Shown here: positions 8,373-17,747 of the stretch, piece by piece
How the letters are laid out: each line of letters opens with the position of its first letter
Position numbering within the stretch: position 1 is the stretch's first letter
Assembly: GCF_003711205.1 (NCBI RefSeq)
Contig: NZ_CP031013.1
Location: forward strand, 744,001 to 808,000
Direction: 5' to 3'
DNA: 64,000 bases
Source of the DNA: Polaromonas sp. SP1
GTDB lineage: Bacteria; Pseudomonadota; Gammaproteobacteria; Burkholderiales; Burkholderiaceae_C
Notes under the pieces: model-generated
Database searches by the model: none
What the model saw: only the letters and a program-made list of their open reading frames with translations
Told to the model about the DNA's origin: nothing
Made by a program: the position numbers and the translations under genes

Positions 8373-9377
8373 TCAAATGTTGTAGATGTCGGCCTTGTAG
8401 CCGCGCAGATTCTCGGGGCGTAGAAACCACGCCGCCGTTTCGGCGAGCCCGCGCTTGAGCCCGTCACGGCCGCCGTAGGCCGGCGCCCAGCCGAACAATT
8501 CAAGCGCCTTGGTGTTATCCGCCCACAGCCGCTCAACTTCGGAATTGGCAGGGCGCAGGCGACTCTCATCGGTGACGATCTCCACCTCAGCGTTCATAGC
8601 CTCCGCGATCAACCGGGCCGTGTCGCCGATCGACACTTCGAAGTTGCTGCCGAAATTGACGACTTCGCCTATGCCGCGATCCGACTCCAGGGCCGCGATG
8701 AAACCGTTCACCGTGTCCTGTACGAAATTGAAGTCGCGTGTCGGCGATACAGCACCCAGGCTGATCTGCTTCTTGCCGTTGGCGATCTGCGCAATGATCG
8801 TTGGAATCACTGCACGCGCGGACTGGCGCGGACCGTACGTATTAAATGGACGGGCGATGACGACAGGCAGTTCGAACGAGGCGTAGAAGGAATACGCCAT
8901 CTGGTCGGCGGCGATCTTGCTCGCCGAGTAAGGCGACTGGCCCTGCAACGGGTGCTCCTCGGTGATCGGGACAAAGCGCGCGGTGCCGTATACCTCGCTC
9001 GTCGAGGTATGGACCAGCCGCTTGATGCCGAGTTCGCGCGCGGCCTGCAGGACGTTCAACGTACCCTTGACGTTGGTGTCGACATAGGTGTCGGGTGAGT
9101 GATAGGAATATGGGATGGCGATGAGCGCGGCAAGGTGCAGCACCGCGTCGCAGCCCTGCATGGCCGTCTTGACGCCATGCGGATCGCGAATGTCGCCGGA
9201 GAAAACCTCGAACTGCCCCTTCATCTCGACCGGGCACTGGTCCAGCCAGCCCCACGAGTTGAAGGAGTTGTATTGCACGAAGGCGCGGACCTTGTAGCCT
9301 TGTCGCACCAGACGCTCCACGAGGTGGGAGCCGATAAAGCCGTCGGCACCGGTAACCAGAACTGCATTCACATTCAT
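8373..9377 (-). CDS. legB: NAD-dependent 4,6-dehydratase LegB
   Basis: First committed step toward legionaminic acid: converts an NDP-GlcNAc to the 4-keto-6-deoxy sugar. The 334-aa extended SDR has GADGFIGSH at 10-18, the catalytic TSTSEVYG and YSASK segments, and the RPFNTYGPRQ stretch of RmlB-like dehydratases. The start at 9377 (MNVNAVLVTG) is chosen because it places the Rossmann glycine motif at the proper distance; longer versions only read through upstream sequence. With a ptmE-like guanylyltransferase in the operon, the nucleotide is likely GDP, which is an inference. Confidence 0.88.
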   Translation of the reverse strand: MNVNAVLVTGADGFIGSHLVERLVRQGYKVRAFVQYNSFNSWGWLDQCPVEMKGQFEVFSGDIRDPHGVKTAMQGCDAVLHLAALIAIPYSYHSPDTYVDTNVKGTLNVLQAARELGIKRLVHTSTSEVYGTARFVPITEEHPLQGQSPYSASKIAADQMAYSFYASFELPVVIARPFNTYGPRQSARAVIPTIIAQIANGKKQISLGAVSPTRDFNFVQDTVNGFIAALESDRGIGEVVNFGSNFEVSIGDTARLIAEAMNAEVEIVTDESRLRPANSEVERLWADNTKALELFGWAPAYGGRDGLKRGLAETAAWFLRPENLRGYKADIYNI

Positions 9378-9387
9378 TGTCAGGCTC

Positions 9388-10359
9388 TCATAGCAGTTTT
9401 TCAAACTCCACGAGGGAGCGGATGTAGTTGATTTTGTTGCCCGGGAAGGCCTCTTCGAAATGATTGACGCACAAACTCTTGTCCATCGGCGACATGTCGC
9501 CAAACATATGGACCAGGCTGACCGCGCGCTCATTGAAACCCAGCAGCGCCGATGATGAAACCCCGACGGCGAGATGATAGTCTTTATCCATCAATTCGAC
9601 CGGCACGGACGGGTCCAGAACAACCGCGCCGTCGATCTGCAAATCCAGGCGATAAATTGGGTTCGGGTGGTCCTTGATATGGCAAACGTAGCCTCGGCTA
9701 TGGGCTGCCTCAATCAGGGACCTGAACAGCGTGGATTGGCTTGCATCAGAAACAAAACTTTTTCCTGCAATGAACAGGACTTTATTGGTTTTTTGGCTGC
9801 CGCACGAAGAACACCTGGATATCACGTTCCGCGAGAAGCTCACGTCCATACTCGTGATCGCGCCGGGGTAGCTGCGGATCGACATTACGTATTCACTCTC
9901 GTTATCGCCTACCGCCGGTGAACGATAAAACCTGAAGCGGTCGACTACGCCCAATACGCCAAGGAGCCTATAAAGCCTGGTTCTAGGGAACACCTCCGGC
10001 TCGATTTCCTGGAAGCCTGACATGGTCACTTGCGGAAAATAATATCCTCGCGGCTTGATGACCTGCAGCAGCAGGTCGAATATGGGCAAGCAGCACTCGT
10101 GAAAGAAAATGACATGCGTACCGCTGATGCGCGCCTTCAGCAGTACAAACAAGAAATAGAGGGATTGCAGTGGGAGACCGGAGGGGACGCGGACGATCTC
10201 GATTTGCGGATTTTTTGTCCTGAAGCTCTGATAGGACAGCTCGTGTACCTCGCTCAGTACATAAATCTTTTCGACATTCAGCGTCTCCATCTGCGCCGCG
10301 ATAAAGCCTACGGGCAGCGTGGATGCCACGATGCAGATGGATTTGTTTTCTATGTACAT
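9388..10359 (-). CDS. Putative nonulosonic acid transferase, polysialyltransferase-like
   Basis: A 323-aa protein with no family I can name with certainty. The C-terminal half shows IKDHPNP (HP at 231-232) and VGVSSSALLG (Ser 268-270), the His-Pro and Ser-rich pair characteristic of bacterial sialyl/polysialyltransferases of the GT-B fold, where His-Pro binds the CMP-donor. There is no signal peptide or clear membrane helix. It lies 10 nt upstream of legB, so transfer of CMP-legionaminic acid is the natural guess. The gene is clearly more A+T rich than its neighbours. It could instead be a capsule protein with the same fold. Confidence 0.55.
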   Translation of the reverse strand: MYIENKSICIVASTLPVGFIAAQMETLNVEKIYVLSEVHELSYQSFRTKNPQIEIVRVPSGLPLQSLYFLFVLLKARISGTHVIFFHECCLPIFDLLLQVIKPRGYYFPQVTMSGFQEIEPEVFPRTRLYRLLGVLGVVDRFRFYRSPAVGDNESEYVMSIRSYPGAITSMDVSFSRNVISRCSSCGSQKTNKVLFIAGKSFVSDASQSTLFRSLIEAAHSRGYVCHIKDHPNPIYRLDLQIDGAVVLDPSVPVELMDKDYHLAVGVSSSALLGFNERAVSLVHMFGDMSPMDKSLCVNHFEEAFPGNKINYIRSLVEFEKLL

Positions 10360-10399
10360 GAATTGGATACGTCGAAGTTTCGCACCGCGCGTGGCGTGC

Positions 10400-11071
10400 T
10401 CAGCCCTGCGCCTTGATCGCCTTCATGTTCAGGCTGACGGGGAACTCTCCCTTCGGCGTCCGGAAACCGGTTTCCGACCAGTCGCCGAGGTGCGCGCCGA
10501 ACTCCTCAACGGTATTCCATTCGGCCATGTGCTCGAATCCACATGACGCTAGCAAGCTGGCCAGCGCCGCGCGATTAAACACCGACTTGTGAAAGTTGTA
10601 CTCATAGTCCTGCCCACCCATCAGGGCGAGCTTGATCAATTCGAGGTTGTCGCCGTTGGCGTGGTAGATGGTTACTAGACGGTCGAAGTCGGGCACGGAC
10701 AGCCGCAGCACTCCGCCAACTTTCAACTTCTTGCGGAAATTGCGAAGAATTTCGCCGACTTCCTCAAACGAAAAATGTTCAAGTACATGGCACATGTAAA
10801 TCTCGCTGACGGCGCTGTCAGCAAATTCGTTGAGAGCGAAGCCTTCCGATCTCAAGTGGATGTGCGGCGCCTGGCGTGCATCAATGCTGATCCAACCCTG
10901 GATATTGATTGGGCCCGCACCCAGATGTATCTTCAGGCCGCCATCTCCACTCTTCGGGTAGACAGGAAGCTGGCCGCCGTAAACCGCCTGCTGCCTGCGG
11001 TTACGGATCGATTTGATTTTGGCGCGGACTCTGGAAATTAAACTCACTTTGGTGATCCAATCAATGCACAT
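10400..11071 (-). CDS. Class I SAM-dependent methyltransferase
   Basis: A 223-aa protein with a short basic N-terminus and then a methyltransferase domain: LKIHLGAGPINIQGW is motif I and MCHVLEHF with LRPG-like KVGGVLRLSVPD are later core motifs. Proteins of this type occur in surface-polysaccharide loci and methylate sugars or lipid-linked glycans. In Campylobacter a methyltransferase (PtmH) modifies acetamidino-legionaminic acid, a possible analogy that I cannot test from sequence. The exact start is uncertain; the ATG at 11071 lacks a clear ribosome binding site. It sits between the two putative transferase genes. Confidence 0.72.
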   Translation of the reverse strand: MCIDWITKVSLISRVRAKIKSIRNRRQQAVYGGQLPVYPKSGDGGLKIHLGAGPINIQGWISIDARQAPHIHLRSEGFALNEFADSAVSEIYMCHVLEHFSFEEVGEILRNFRKKLKVGGVLRLSVPDFDRLVTIYHANGDNLELIKLALMGGQDYEYNFHKSVFNRAALASLLASCGFEHMAEWNTVEEFGAHLGDWSETGFRTPKGEFPVSLNMKAIKAQG

Positions 11072-11108
11072 TTAGTGTGACGTACCTGGCGACAAACCGG
11101 GCAGGTGC

Positions 11109-11783
11109 TCAAGTCTCGGCAAGCCGGGATCCTATGATCCTGGCAGGTACTCCGCCCAGGATAGAGTAGTCGGGGAAGCTTTTTGTCACCACAGTATTGG
11201 CGCCGACCACCGTACCCTTGCCCAACTTGACGCCTGGAAGAATCACCGAGTTTGCTCCCAGCCAAGAGTCGGCGCCGATGGTGATGGGGGCGTAGGGTCG
11301 GTAATCCGGAGATCTCATGAATACCGCGTCGTTTTCACGTATGGTGCCGCCGCCGCGTATCTGATGCGTGCCGCTCAAAACCGTGACATTGTTGGCGAAC
11401 AGGCAGTCTTCGCCAATGGCAACCTCGCCGGACACAAGGCAGTCAGAAAAAAATGATGTCCGGTTGCCGATCTTTATCGTCCCGCGGCTCGTGGAGATCA
11501 TGCTTCTGGGTCCGATCGACACCCCATCCCCAATCTCTATTACGCCGTTTTCACCTGCGCCAAGTTCCGCCGAACTGGCCACGGTGCATTGATCGCCCAT
11601 GATCAATACGCTATTGCTCAAGGCAAGCGTGCCGCGAAAAACCGTGTTGATCCCGAAGCGGCACCTGGCGATCGACGGAAAGTCCGACCTTATCTTTCCA
11701 CGCATCAAGCCATGCGTAAGGCGAAACCATATGCCCCCGGTTTCGGTCACCAATTTTCTTGTTATTTTTGCAAGGTAACTCAT
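11109..11783 (-). CDS. Acyltransferase with left-handed beta-helix (maltose/galactoside type)
   Basis: A 224-aa hexapeptide-repeat protein. Repeats such as [25 protein letters not shown] and [11 protein letters not shown] run from about residue 60, ending in the [17 protein letters not shown] and [20 protein letters not shown] segments typical of LacA/WbbJ O-acetyltransferases. Likely adds an acetyl group to a sugar hydroxyl of the glycan. The N-terminal 50 residues are basic and not typical. It follows the 482-aa transferase candidate with a 2-nt gap, so the two are translated together. Confidence 0.75.
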   Translation of the reverse strand: MSYLAKITRKLVTETGGIWFRLTHGLMRGKIRSDFPSIARCRFGINTVFRGTLALSNSVLIMGDQCTVASSAELGAGENGVIEIGDGVSIGPRSMISTSRGTIKIGNRTSFFSDCLVSGEVAIGEDCLFANNVTVLSGTHQIRGGGTIRENDAVFMRSPDYRPYAPITIGADSWLGANSVILPGVKLGKGTVVGANTVVTKSFPDYSILGGVPARIIGSRLAET

Positions 11784-11785
11784 AA

Positions 11786-13234
11786 CTATGCCGCGAGGTG
11801 GTTGTCCAGCTGTGTCATCAATTCGGCGAAATCGCTCAAAAACTCCGCCTTGTCCGTCGCCGAACCCGATGAAACGCCGGTGCCTATGCCCGGGTAGTTG
11901 TTGATCGTGTTCATCGACAGGGTCCGGTCAAACCACTCAACGCCTTCCATCGGCTCGAACTGCCAACGCCGCTGGTCGTAAAAGACACCGGCCTCACCGA
12001 AGGTCCCGGCAAGATCGTAAATTCCCGGCGCCCCCCTGAACCAGGGGAGCCCCGCGCAACAGGTGGCGAGTCCGACCATGCTGCGTTCGACTCCGATGGA
12101 GCCTGTCACCGTGACCGGAAGCAGCTTCTGGCCACGGGCCTCGCTCAACTTGTAGGTCGGCGGCACGAAGACGCAACCCAGGGCGGCGAGTTGCCTGTAA
12201 TACTCGATTGACCTGCACAGTCCCACCCTGGAGAAACCAACGACCTGGGAATAGTAGATCCAGCTGCCGGGATGCTCCTTGTACAGGATTTTCCCCCGAT
12301 AACCCAGTTTCCGCATGGCGATGACCACATCCAGGTGGGTCGGATAATCGCCGCCCTCCGGAAAGGTCGAGGCCTCCGGTTGATAGTGGGCGTACAGGAT
12401 GGGCAGCGACCCTTCTGCTTCGATCAGGCGGTCGACCGCAGCCTCATCTATCATGCTTCTGAGATAGTACTCGAGCGCGCGTTTCTGCTGCCGGACGATT
12501 CTCAGTATAGACAAGGCATCGTAGTCTTTGCGCTCGTCAATCGGATGCCGGACGACACCCGCATTTTTTCTCGATATCGCTTTCGCGATTGCCTTGGCGC
12601 CGAAGATCGCGACGCGCGCAAGCGCATAGCCGTAGCTCGTCGCCGTCCGGTCGATCTTTTCGTTGAGCTGTGGTGGCCTGGCGGCAAGATGGTTGTCGCG
12701 GTAGGCAATCACCTCGTCCCGAACCTGCTTGTCCGAGACCCCCACTGCCAGAATGCTCCGGTCCCGGATCGAAGCGTGTTGCACCACCGGCAATAAGCGG
12801 CTCGGCGACGCAAAAAAGGGCATCGGATAGAGATAGATCTGTTGTGCTCCCGCAATCTGGCAGGCGACCTCGATCAAGGAATACTCAATGTGATGCGCAA
12901 CACCTGTGAAGAAAACCACGGACTTCACTCCGAGCGTCCGCATCTCCTGCGCCAGGCAGACGACGAACAGCAGGCAGGAGTGCTGGAAATCCTCGTATCT
13001 ATCGGCTTGACCCATCCATCGGAACCACAGCGGCATCGTCCAATGGATCCTGGCTTTTATGTCATCGATGTCCAAGTCGGCGGGGATGGCGCCGGGATAG
13101 GCGATGACTACGGTCTGGCGTGCACCCGCTGACCAATAGGCGATCGACTTTTCCGCATAGATGGCGTATTTGTTATTGCCCCTGTATTCATTCGCCAAGA
13201 ACTCATAGGGCTCTATCAGCAGGATTTCGCTCAT
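11786..13234 (-). CDS. Putative surface-polysaccharide transferase with HYQPE and KEHP motifs
   Basis: A 482-aa protein of unproven function. It carries [15 protein letters not shown] and, about 30 residues on, [10 protein letters not shown] (HP at 321-322), followed by a [12 protein letters not shown] stretch. The same combination of HYQPE-type, KEHP and Ser/Gly-rich segments occurs in capsule-synthesis proteins of the GT-B fold, so a CMP- or NDP-sugar transferase is the working guess. No membrane segment is obvious. I prefer the start at 13234 ([12 protein letters not shown]); an in-frame ATG at 13273 would add 13 residues. It is the largest of three His-Pro proteins in this array. Confidence 0.55.
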   Translation of the reverse strand: MSEILLIEPYEFLANEYRGNNKYAIYAEKSIAYWSAGARQTVVIAYPGAIPADLDIDDIKARIHWTMPLWFRWMGQADRYEDFQHSCLLFVVCLAQEMRTLGVKSVVFFTGVAHHIEYSLIEVACQIAGAQQIYLYPMPFFASPSRLLPVVQHASIRDRSILAVGVSDKQVRDEVIAYRDNHLAARPPQLNEKIDRTATSYGYALARVAIFGAKAIAKAISRKNAGVVRHPIDERKDYDALSILRIVRQQKRALEYYLRSMIDEAAVDRLIEAEGSLPILYAHYQPEASTFPEGGDYPTHLDVVIAMRKLGYRGKILYKEHPGSWIYYSQVVGFSRVGLCRSIEYYRQLAALGCVFVPPTYKLSEARGQKLLPVTVTGSIGVERSMVGLATCCAGLPWFRGAPGIYDLAGTFGEAGVFYDQRRWQFEPMEGVEWFDRTLSMNTINNYPGIGTGVSSGSATDKAEFLSDFAELMTQLDNHLAA

Positions 13235-13279
13235 GTCATGACCATTGCAAACTGGATTTAGGCGCGATGTCATGTCGTT

Positions 13280-14002
13280 TCAATCTGGTCCCGCAAGCAA
13301 AGCAATCGAACTTTGCCCAATGTTGGTATAGGCGGGAAAGAAGGCGATGCTAAAGATGTCACGATACCGGCCTTCAGCCGGAATACCCGCGCGGTGCGGT
13401 GTCGAGCCAGTTGAAAAAAGCAGCGTGTCGCCGCGCTTGCCCGTGAGCTTGCGCGCGATCAGATTTAAATCCTTGTTGTTTCTATCCATGACCGATGGCA
13501 GGAGCTTGTGCTCGTCCGGATTGGCCACAAACTCGAAAGGGCCGTCGTCTGCCGTCACATCACTCACCAGCACGAAGAGCTGGACATTCCTGAAGTCGAC
13601 CACCTTGTCGTAGTGCCAGTTCTGGCTGAACAGTTCGGTGTTGCGATACGCCTCCGGAATCGCATAGTTGCGCCACACCATCCCGTCGTTGACGAGATAT
13701 CCATCGCCGAGGAACATCCTAAGCACGCTGTCGTAATTCCTGATCGCCTGTTTGATGGAGGGCGGCAGGCCGGCCCAGTCGACGGTGTGGTACTTGCTGT
13801 AATAGCGCCCATCCGGCGCCTTGTTGCCCCGGTCTATTGCCTTGCTCTCATCCAGACCAAAATCGCTCTCCAACTCGATGTGGCCGGATACCGACAGCGT
13901 GAAGAACCGCTTCGAGAATATCGAACCGGCATGCCGAAACCGGAAATAGATTTCCGGAATCCGCTGCCTGAACCACGAATAGACCGACTTCAAAACTTTC
14001 AT
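13280..14002 (-). CDS. Putative 2-oxoglutarate/Fe(II) oxygenase (phytanoyl-CoA dioxygenase-like)
   Basis: A 240-aa protein with the non-haem iron triad pattern: His130 and Asp132 in NWHYD, His203 in TPHRAG, and an arginine shortly after (EGRYRDIF) suited to binding 2-oxoglutarate. The region between has the LFVLVSDVTADDGPFEFV strand pattern of PhyH proteins. It would hydroxylate a small molecule, here presumably a sugar or sugar nucleotide. The start at 14002 is preceded by a purine-rich GAGGGAAAGAG site, which decides it against the ATG eight codons upstream. An oxygenase is unusual in a nonulosonic acid locus. Substrate unknown. Confidence 0.68.
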   Translation of the reverse strand: MKVLKSVYSWFRQRIPEIYFRFRHAGSIFSKRFFTLSVSGHIELESDFGLDESKAIDRGNKAPDGRYYSKYHTVDWAGLPPSIKQAIRNYDSVLRMFLGDGYLVNDGMVWRNYAIPEAYRNTELFSQNWHYDKVVDFRNVQLFVLVSDVTADDGPFEFVANPDEHKLLPSVMDRNNKDLNLIARKLTGKRGDTLLFSTGSTPHRAGIPAEGRYRDIFSIAFFPAYTNIGQSSIALLAGPD

Positions 14003-14032
14003 GCGTCTCTTTCCCTCAACCAGCAAGCGCGC

Positions 14033-14569
14033 TCAATCATTTGCCTGCGCATATTTGCCGTAAAAGTGCAGGTCTTGGGGCTGGCCATCCAGCAATTCGT
14101 GCCTCGGCCGCACCGCCTCGCAGTGCATGCCCGACCGTTCCATGATCCTGATCATCGCCTTGTTACTGCCCATCGCGCCCGCAGCCACCTTGCGGATTCG
14201 GCGCTCATCGATGAACCAGGCCACTAAGGTATTCCAGGCGTCCTGGCCGACGCCCTGCCCCCATACCGATCTGCGCCCTATCATGATGCCGATATCGGCA
14301 ACACCATGCTGCGGCGAAACATAAGCCGTCATGGTGCCGATGGCGAGATCCTCGGCTTGCATTCTGACGCTCAGGAACAGGTTGGACGTGTTCAGAAAGC
14401 TCTCCCGGTATACCCGGCACGACGATTCAGTGTGGACGACGAATCGCTGGTTGCTGTATCTCACGACCTCGGGATCATTCAGCCACGCGACGTACTCGGG
14501 CGTGATGTCCGATTGCTCGAACGGGCGCAGCAATACCTTGCGTCCCGACAGGCTGACGAGATCAGCCAT
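14033..14569 (-). CDS. GNAT-family N-acetyltransferase
   Basis: A 178-aa GCN5-related acetyltransferase of the RimJ/RimL/PseH type: VLLRPFEQSDITPEYVAWLNDP at the start, then GRRSVWGQGVG for acetyl-CoA binding and SNKAMIRIMERSGM in the C-terminal helix. The start at 14569 (MADLVSLSG) lies 4 nt after the DegT aminotransferase stop. An aminotransferase followed at once by a GNAT gene suggests that it acetylates the amino group just installed, as PseH does after PseC. The true PseH candidate lies at 19582, so this one may serve a different amino sugar. Confidence 0.8.
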   Translation of the reverse strand: MADLVSLSGRKVLLRPFEQSDITPEYVAWLNDPEVVRYSNQRFVVHTESSCRVYRESFLNTSNLFLSVRMQAEDLAIGTMTAYVSPQHGVADIGIMIGRRSVWGQGVGQDAWNTLVAWFIDERRIRKVAAGAMGSNKAMIRIMERSGMHCEAVRPRHELLDGQPQDLHFYGKYAQAND

Positions 14570-14573
14570 CAAC

Positions 14574-15881
14574 TCAATGGGCACCGTCGTTGGGAAACGC
14601 GGACCTGAGCGCATCGAGGTTCGCCCACACCTTCCTGAATGCCCCCACCATCGCCGCCACTTCTGGGTCCGTGAGCTGGTGCAGGCACATTTCGAAACCC
14701 AGGTACGTCGCGTCGTGCAGCGCCTCCGCAACAGGGCAGATGCCCTTCGCGTAGCTCACGTCGCGACGGCAGATATCGGAAGACCACGGAAAGCCCGACG
14801 AGCCGTAGGCGATCTTTTTCTGGTACATGGGCAGCAGATGCACATTGGCGTAACCGGCCGCCAGCCCCACCAGCCCTTCGGCTTCCAGCGCCTCGATGAT
14901 GCGGGCACGCGACACGCCGAGTTGCGCCACGTCCAGAAGCATAGGGTAGGTGTAATACACATGCGTGCAGTCAGGCTGGACAACCGGTGTCCGCAGCCCG
15001 GCAAGGCCCGCCAGACCCGCGGCCAGTCCCGCAGCGGCATGCTGCCGGCTGGCGACGAAACCGTTGAGCTTCTTGAGCTGCTCGATGCCTATCGCGCACT
15101 CGATTTCGCCGAGGCGAAAGTTGTAGCCAAGCATGTTGCTCAGATCAGTCACGCCTTTGCCGGCAACGACTGCCTCGGCATGGTTGCGGATCAATTGCAG
15201 CTTTTCAGCAATCGCATCGTCATTCGTGACCAGGATGCCGCCTTCGCCGGTATGAATATGCTTGTGGTAGTTCAGGCTGTAGCCGCCGACATGCGCCAGC
15301 GTGCCCGCCGGCTTGCCCTTGTAAAGAGCGCCCGGCGCCTGCGCGGTATCCGAGATGACCTTCAACCCATGTTTCTCGGCAATTGCCATCAGCGCATCCA
15401 TATCCGCCGAGTGGCCAAAGATATCGACCACCATGATGGCTTTTGTGTAAGGGGTGATGTTGGCTTCTACCGACGCAGGATCGAGGCAGAACGACACCGG
15501 ATCGATATCGGCAAAAACGGGGATGGCATTCCAGTGCAGGATTGCGGTGGCGCTTGCGCACATCGTCCAGGGCGGCACGATCACTTCGTCACCCGGCTCA
15601 ATACCGACCGCGCCGATTGCGGCGATGAGGCCGGAAGTCCAGGAATTAACCGTGATGGCGTGCTTCACGCCGAAATACGCGGCAGATTGCTTTTCGAATT
15701 CCTGGACCTTGGGACCGCCGAAAAAATCAGGCTCCCAGCACCCCAGGAATTGAGACAAATTGCCGCTCTCGACCACGCGGCGGGCCGCTTCGACCTCTTC
15801 CTTGCCGAGCGAGTTGTATCGCTGGAATGGCTGGGTGATTGCCTTGGAGCCGCCGAACAATGCCAGTTTCTCTGTGCTCAT
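14574..15881 (-). CDS. DegT/DnrJ/EryC1/StrS-family sugar aminotransferase
   Basis: PLP-dependent sugar transaminase of 435 aa, longer than PseC/LegC (about 385). Visible segments are NSWTSGLIAAIGAVGIEPGDEV, PWTMCASATAI, the DTAQAPGALYKG aspartate region and the PLP lysine in LNYHKHIHTGEGG. This subfamily tends to act on keto sugars in antibiotic and polysaccharide pathways. It overlaps the Gfo/Idh/MocA oxidoreductase gene by 4 nt, a pairing that in other pathways oxidises a sugar hydroxyl and then transaminates the ketone. Exact substrate unknown; the third aminotransferase-type activity in the array besides LegC and PseC. Confidence 0.85.
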   Translation of the reverse strand: MSTEKLALFGGSKAITQPFQRYNSLGKEEVEAARRVVESGNLSQFLGCWEPDFFGGPKVQEFEKQSAAYFGVKHAITVNSWTSGLIAAIGAVGIEPGDEVIVPPWTMCASATAILHWNAIPVFADIDPVSFCLDPASVEANITPYTKAIMVVDIFGHSADMDALMAIAEKHGLKVISDTAQAPGALYKGKPAGTLAHVGGYSLNYHKHIHTGEGGILVTNDDAIAEKLQLIRNHAEAVVAGKGVTDLSNMLGYNFRLGEIECAIGIEQLKKLNGFVASRQHAAAGLAAGLAGLAGLRTPVVQPDCTHVYYTYPMLLDVAQLGVSRARIIEALEAEGLVGLAAGYANVHLLPMYQKKIAYGSSGFPWSSDICRRDVSYAKGICPVAEALHDATYLGFEMCLHQLTDPEVAAMVGAFRKVWANLDALRSAFPNDGAH

Positions 15882-16849
15882 GATGTTCTCTGTTGAATGA
15901 TGGATTCGATTGCTTCAAGCGTCTTCAAGGCCTGTCGCCCGGTGCATAACGTGGTGGCCTTACCGGCCAGATGATCGTGTATCTGATCGTAGACGTGCCA
16001 TTGGTAGATCGCCATGCCATTGGCAATCTGTTCCCGTTCGCTACCCAGGATTTTATAACCCTTGAAGCTCGGGTCGGAATACACCGCCTGCCACTCAATC
16101 AGCTCGCCGCCGCGCTCATACCTCAAGCGCCCGGAATGGCTCAGCAATTCCACGCCGTAATAGGAAAAGGCTTCCTCCCAGGCTGCGCGGAAAACCACGG
16201 CACCGCGCCCGAACCGGACTTCCACATCGGGCTCGGGATCGTGGCCATCCCAAAGGCGGCCGGAGTCCATGACTGTGGTGCTTGTTATATCGCCCAGCCA
16301 GAATTCGAGCAGATTGAGAAAGTGCGAGCCGTTGTTCAGTATTCCTTTGGAATACCACGCATTGCCCTTGACCGGCGTGGTGATTTCACCGCTTTCGATC
16401 CGTCGCTTGATTTCGATCACGCCAGGGTCGGTCCTGCGAATGTAGTTCACGAAGAGGCCGATTCCGGCGTCTTCGCATAGCCGCACCATGGCCCGGGCCT
16501 CCTCCAGTTGGTAGGCCAGGGGTTTCTCACACACTATCAGCTTGGGCCGACAGGTCCTGACGACTTCGGCGAGGATGGTGCCATGCGATGCGGAAGACGT
16601 CGCGATCACCACCACGGCAGGTTGCAGTTGCCGCAGTGCGGACTCGACAGAATCAAAAGCGGGCACACCATAGTGCTGCTCAAAGCGAGCTCGATACACG
16701 GGCAAAACATCCACCCCCCCCACGAGCTGAAATGCGGGATGCGCGGAAATGGCGCGGGCATGCGTGTAAATGGCCGTGCCGGGCGGGAGATCGAGGTCGT
16801 ATCCCATACCGATCTGGCCGAGACCGATGATGATGCAAGACTCAGACAT
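15878..16849 (-). CDS. Gfo/Idh/MocA-family oxidoreductase
   Basis: NAD(P)-dependent sugar oxidoreductase of 323 aa. The N-terminal Rossmann fold begins MSESCIIIGLGQIGMGYD; VCEKPLAY is the family's conserved Lys-Pro segment; NNGSHFLNLLEFWLGD gives the catalytic-side histidine. Family members oxidise or reduce a ring hydroxyl of sugars or sugar nucleotides. Placed between the DegT aminotransferase and a putative transferase and SpsF-type cytidylyltransferase, it could prepare the ketone for transamination. This submodule is not part of the standard legionaminic or pseudaminic pathways. Confidence 0.82.
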   Translation of the reverse strand: MSESCIIIGLGQIGMGYDLDLPPGTAIYTHARAISAHPAFQLVGGVDVLPVYRARFEQHYGVPAFDSVESALRQLQPAVVVIATSSASHGTILAEVVRTCRPKLIVCEKPLAYQLEEARAMVRLCEDAGIGLFVNYIRRTDPGVIEIKRRIESGEITTPVKGNAWYSKGILNNGSHFLNLLEFWLGDITSTTVMDSGRLWDGHDPEPDVEVRFGRGAVVFRAAWEEAFSYYGVELLSHSGRLRYERGGELIEWQAVYSDPSFKGYKILGSEREQIANGMAIYQWHVYDQIHDHLAGKATTLCTGRQALKTLEAIESIIQQRTS

Positions 16850-17747
16850 GATGCGCGGCCCCCGCGGCCAGCCGGCGCATGTGTTCGATCCCGCCCTGCG
16901 GCAACTGGCAGGGCCGGCCGGCTGGCGGAATGGTGCTGATCACGCGCTTGCCGGCCAACAGGCCAACCACCATCGCCATCGATTCGCAACCAACGACGAT
17001 GTCGGACTCGATGGTCTCCTCAAGCAAGGTCTGCTGTCCGCCGAACTTGATGGGCAGCGCCGTGAACTCGCTGGCCCAGTGATACTTCTCCGCACGCTCC
17101 GATGGATGGGGGCGGATGGTGATGGCATCGATCTTCTGCCCCAAGCTACCGATGTTCTCCAGGAAGAAGCGCAGCGCGTCGTGCTCGGTATACCCCCAGT
17201 AGCGCTCATCGCCATATTGAGCGAGGGCATGATCGGCAACAGGTTCGCATACATACAGGACACTGGTGGCAGAAGGATGGGATCTGCCAGCATTCATTCG
17301 GGCGATCTCCGCCAACAGATCCTCGAAATATGGATTCGCCTGCAGCACCACGGGGATTTCCGGGAAGAGCGGGCGGGCAATGCGCTCCGCGTCTGCGTCG
17401 CCGACCCATATCTCGTCGGGCAGCACGCTTTGGCTGGCGTCTTGGAAACGTTCACGATAGTTGACCCAGTGATCCAGGAAAGCCACCGTTTTCTTGCCCC
17501 TGGCCCGACCAAGAACAATCGCTTCGCGTTCATAACTGCTCTGCCAACCGGTGCCGCACAGCACCCAGGTGCATTTGTCCAGCGCGTCATCCAGGCTCAG
17601 GTACTCGGCTTCTGGACACTTCCGCCTGAATATCGCCGCGGCGGGTCCAGCAACGACAACGCTGCAGCCGAAATCCGCACGGTTCAACCAACTGCTCAGG
17701 ATTTCGGCGCCTCCCGCATCATGGCCGACGACTGCAACGTGTTCCAT
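16842..17747 (-). CDS. Putative GT-B-like transferase of a nonulosonic acid cluster
   Basis: A 301-aa protein that I do not recognise with certainty. It starts MEHVAVVGHDAGGAEILSS and has a GT-B-like layout: a first half with CGTGWQSSYERE, and a second half with TIRPHPSERAEKYH (HP near 214-215) and VGCESMAMVVGLLAGKRVIS. The His-Pro followed by a Glu-Ser-Met loop is reminiscent of sialyltransferase-like and capsule proteins. No signal peptide. It overlaps the Gfo/Idh gene by 8 nt and the SpsF-type gene by one base (ATG and TGA share a base), so all three are translationally coupled. Confidence 0.5.
   Translation of the reverse strand: MEHVAVVGHDAGGAEILSSWLNRADFGCSVVVAGPAAAIFRRKCPEAEYLSLDDALDKCTWVLCGTGWQSSYEREAIVLGRARGKKTVAFLDHWVNYRERFQDASQSVLPDEIWVGDADAERIARPLFPEIPVVLQANPYFEDLLAEIARMNAGRSHPSATSVLYVCEPVADHALAQYGDERYWGYTEHDALRFFLENIGSLGQKIDAITIRPHPSERAEKYHWASEFTALPIKFGGQQTLLEETIESDIVVGCESMAMVVGLLAGKRVISTIPPAGRPCQLPQGGIEHMRRLAAGAAHHV

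Noticed and set aside
14331-15896. 521-codon plus-strand frame over the aminotransferase and GNAT genes
   Set aside because: Translation is Arg/His-rich without motifs, while both minus-strand genes have clear PLP and acetyl-CoA signatures.
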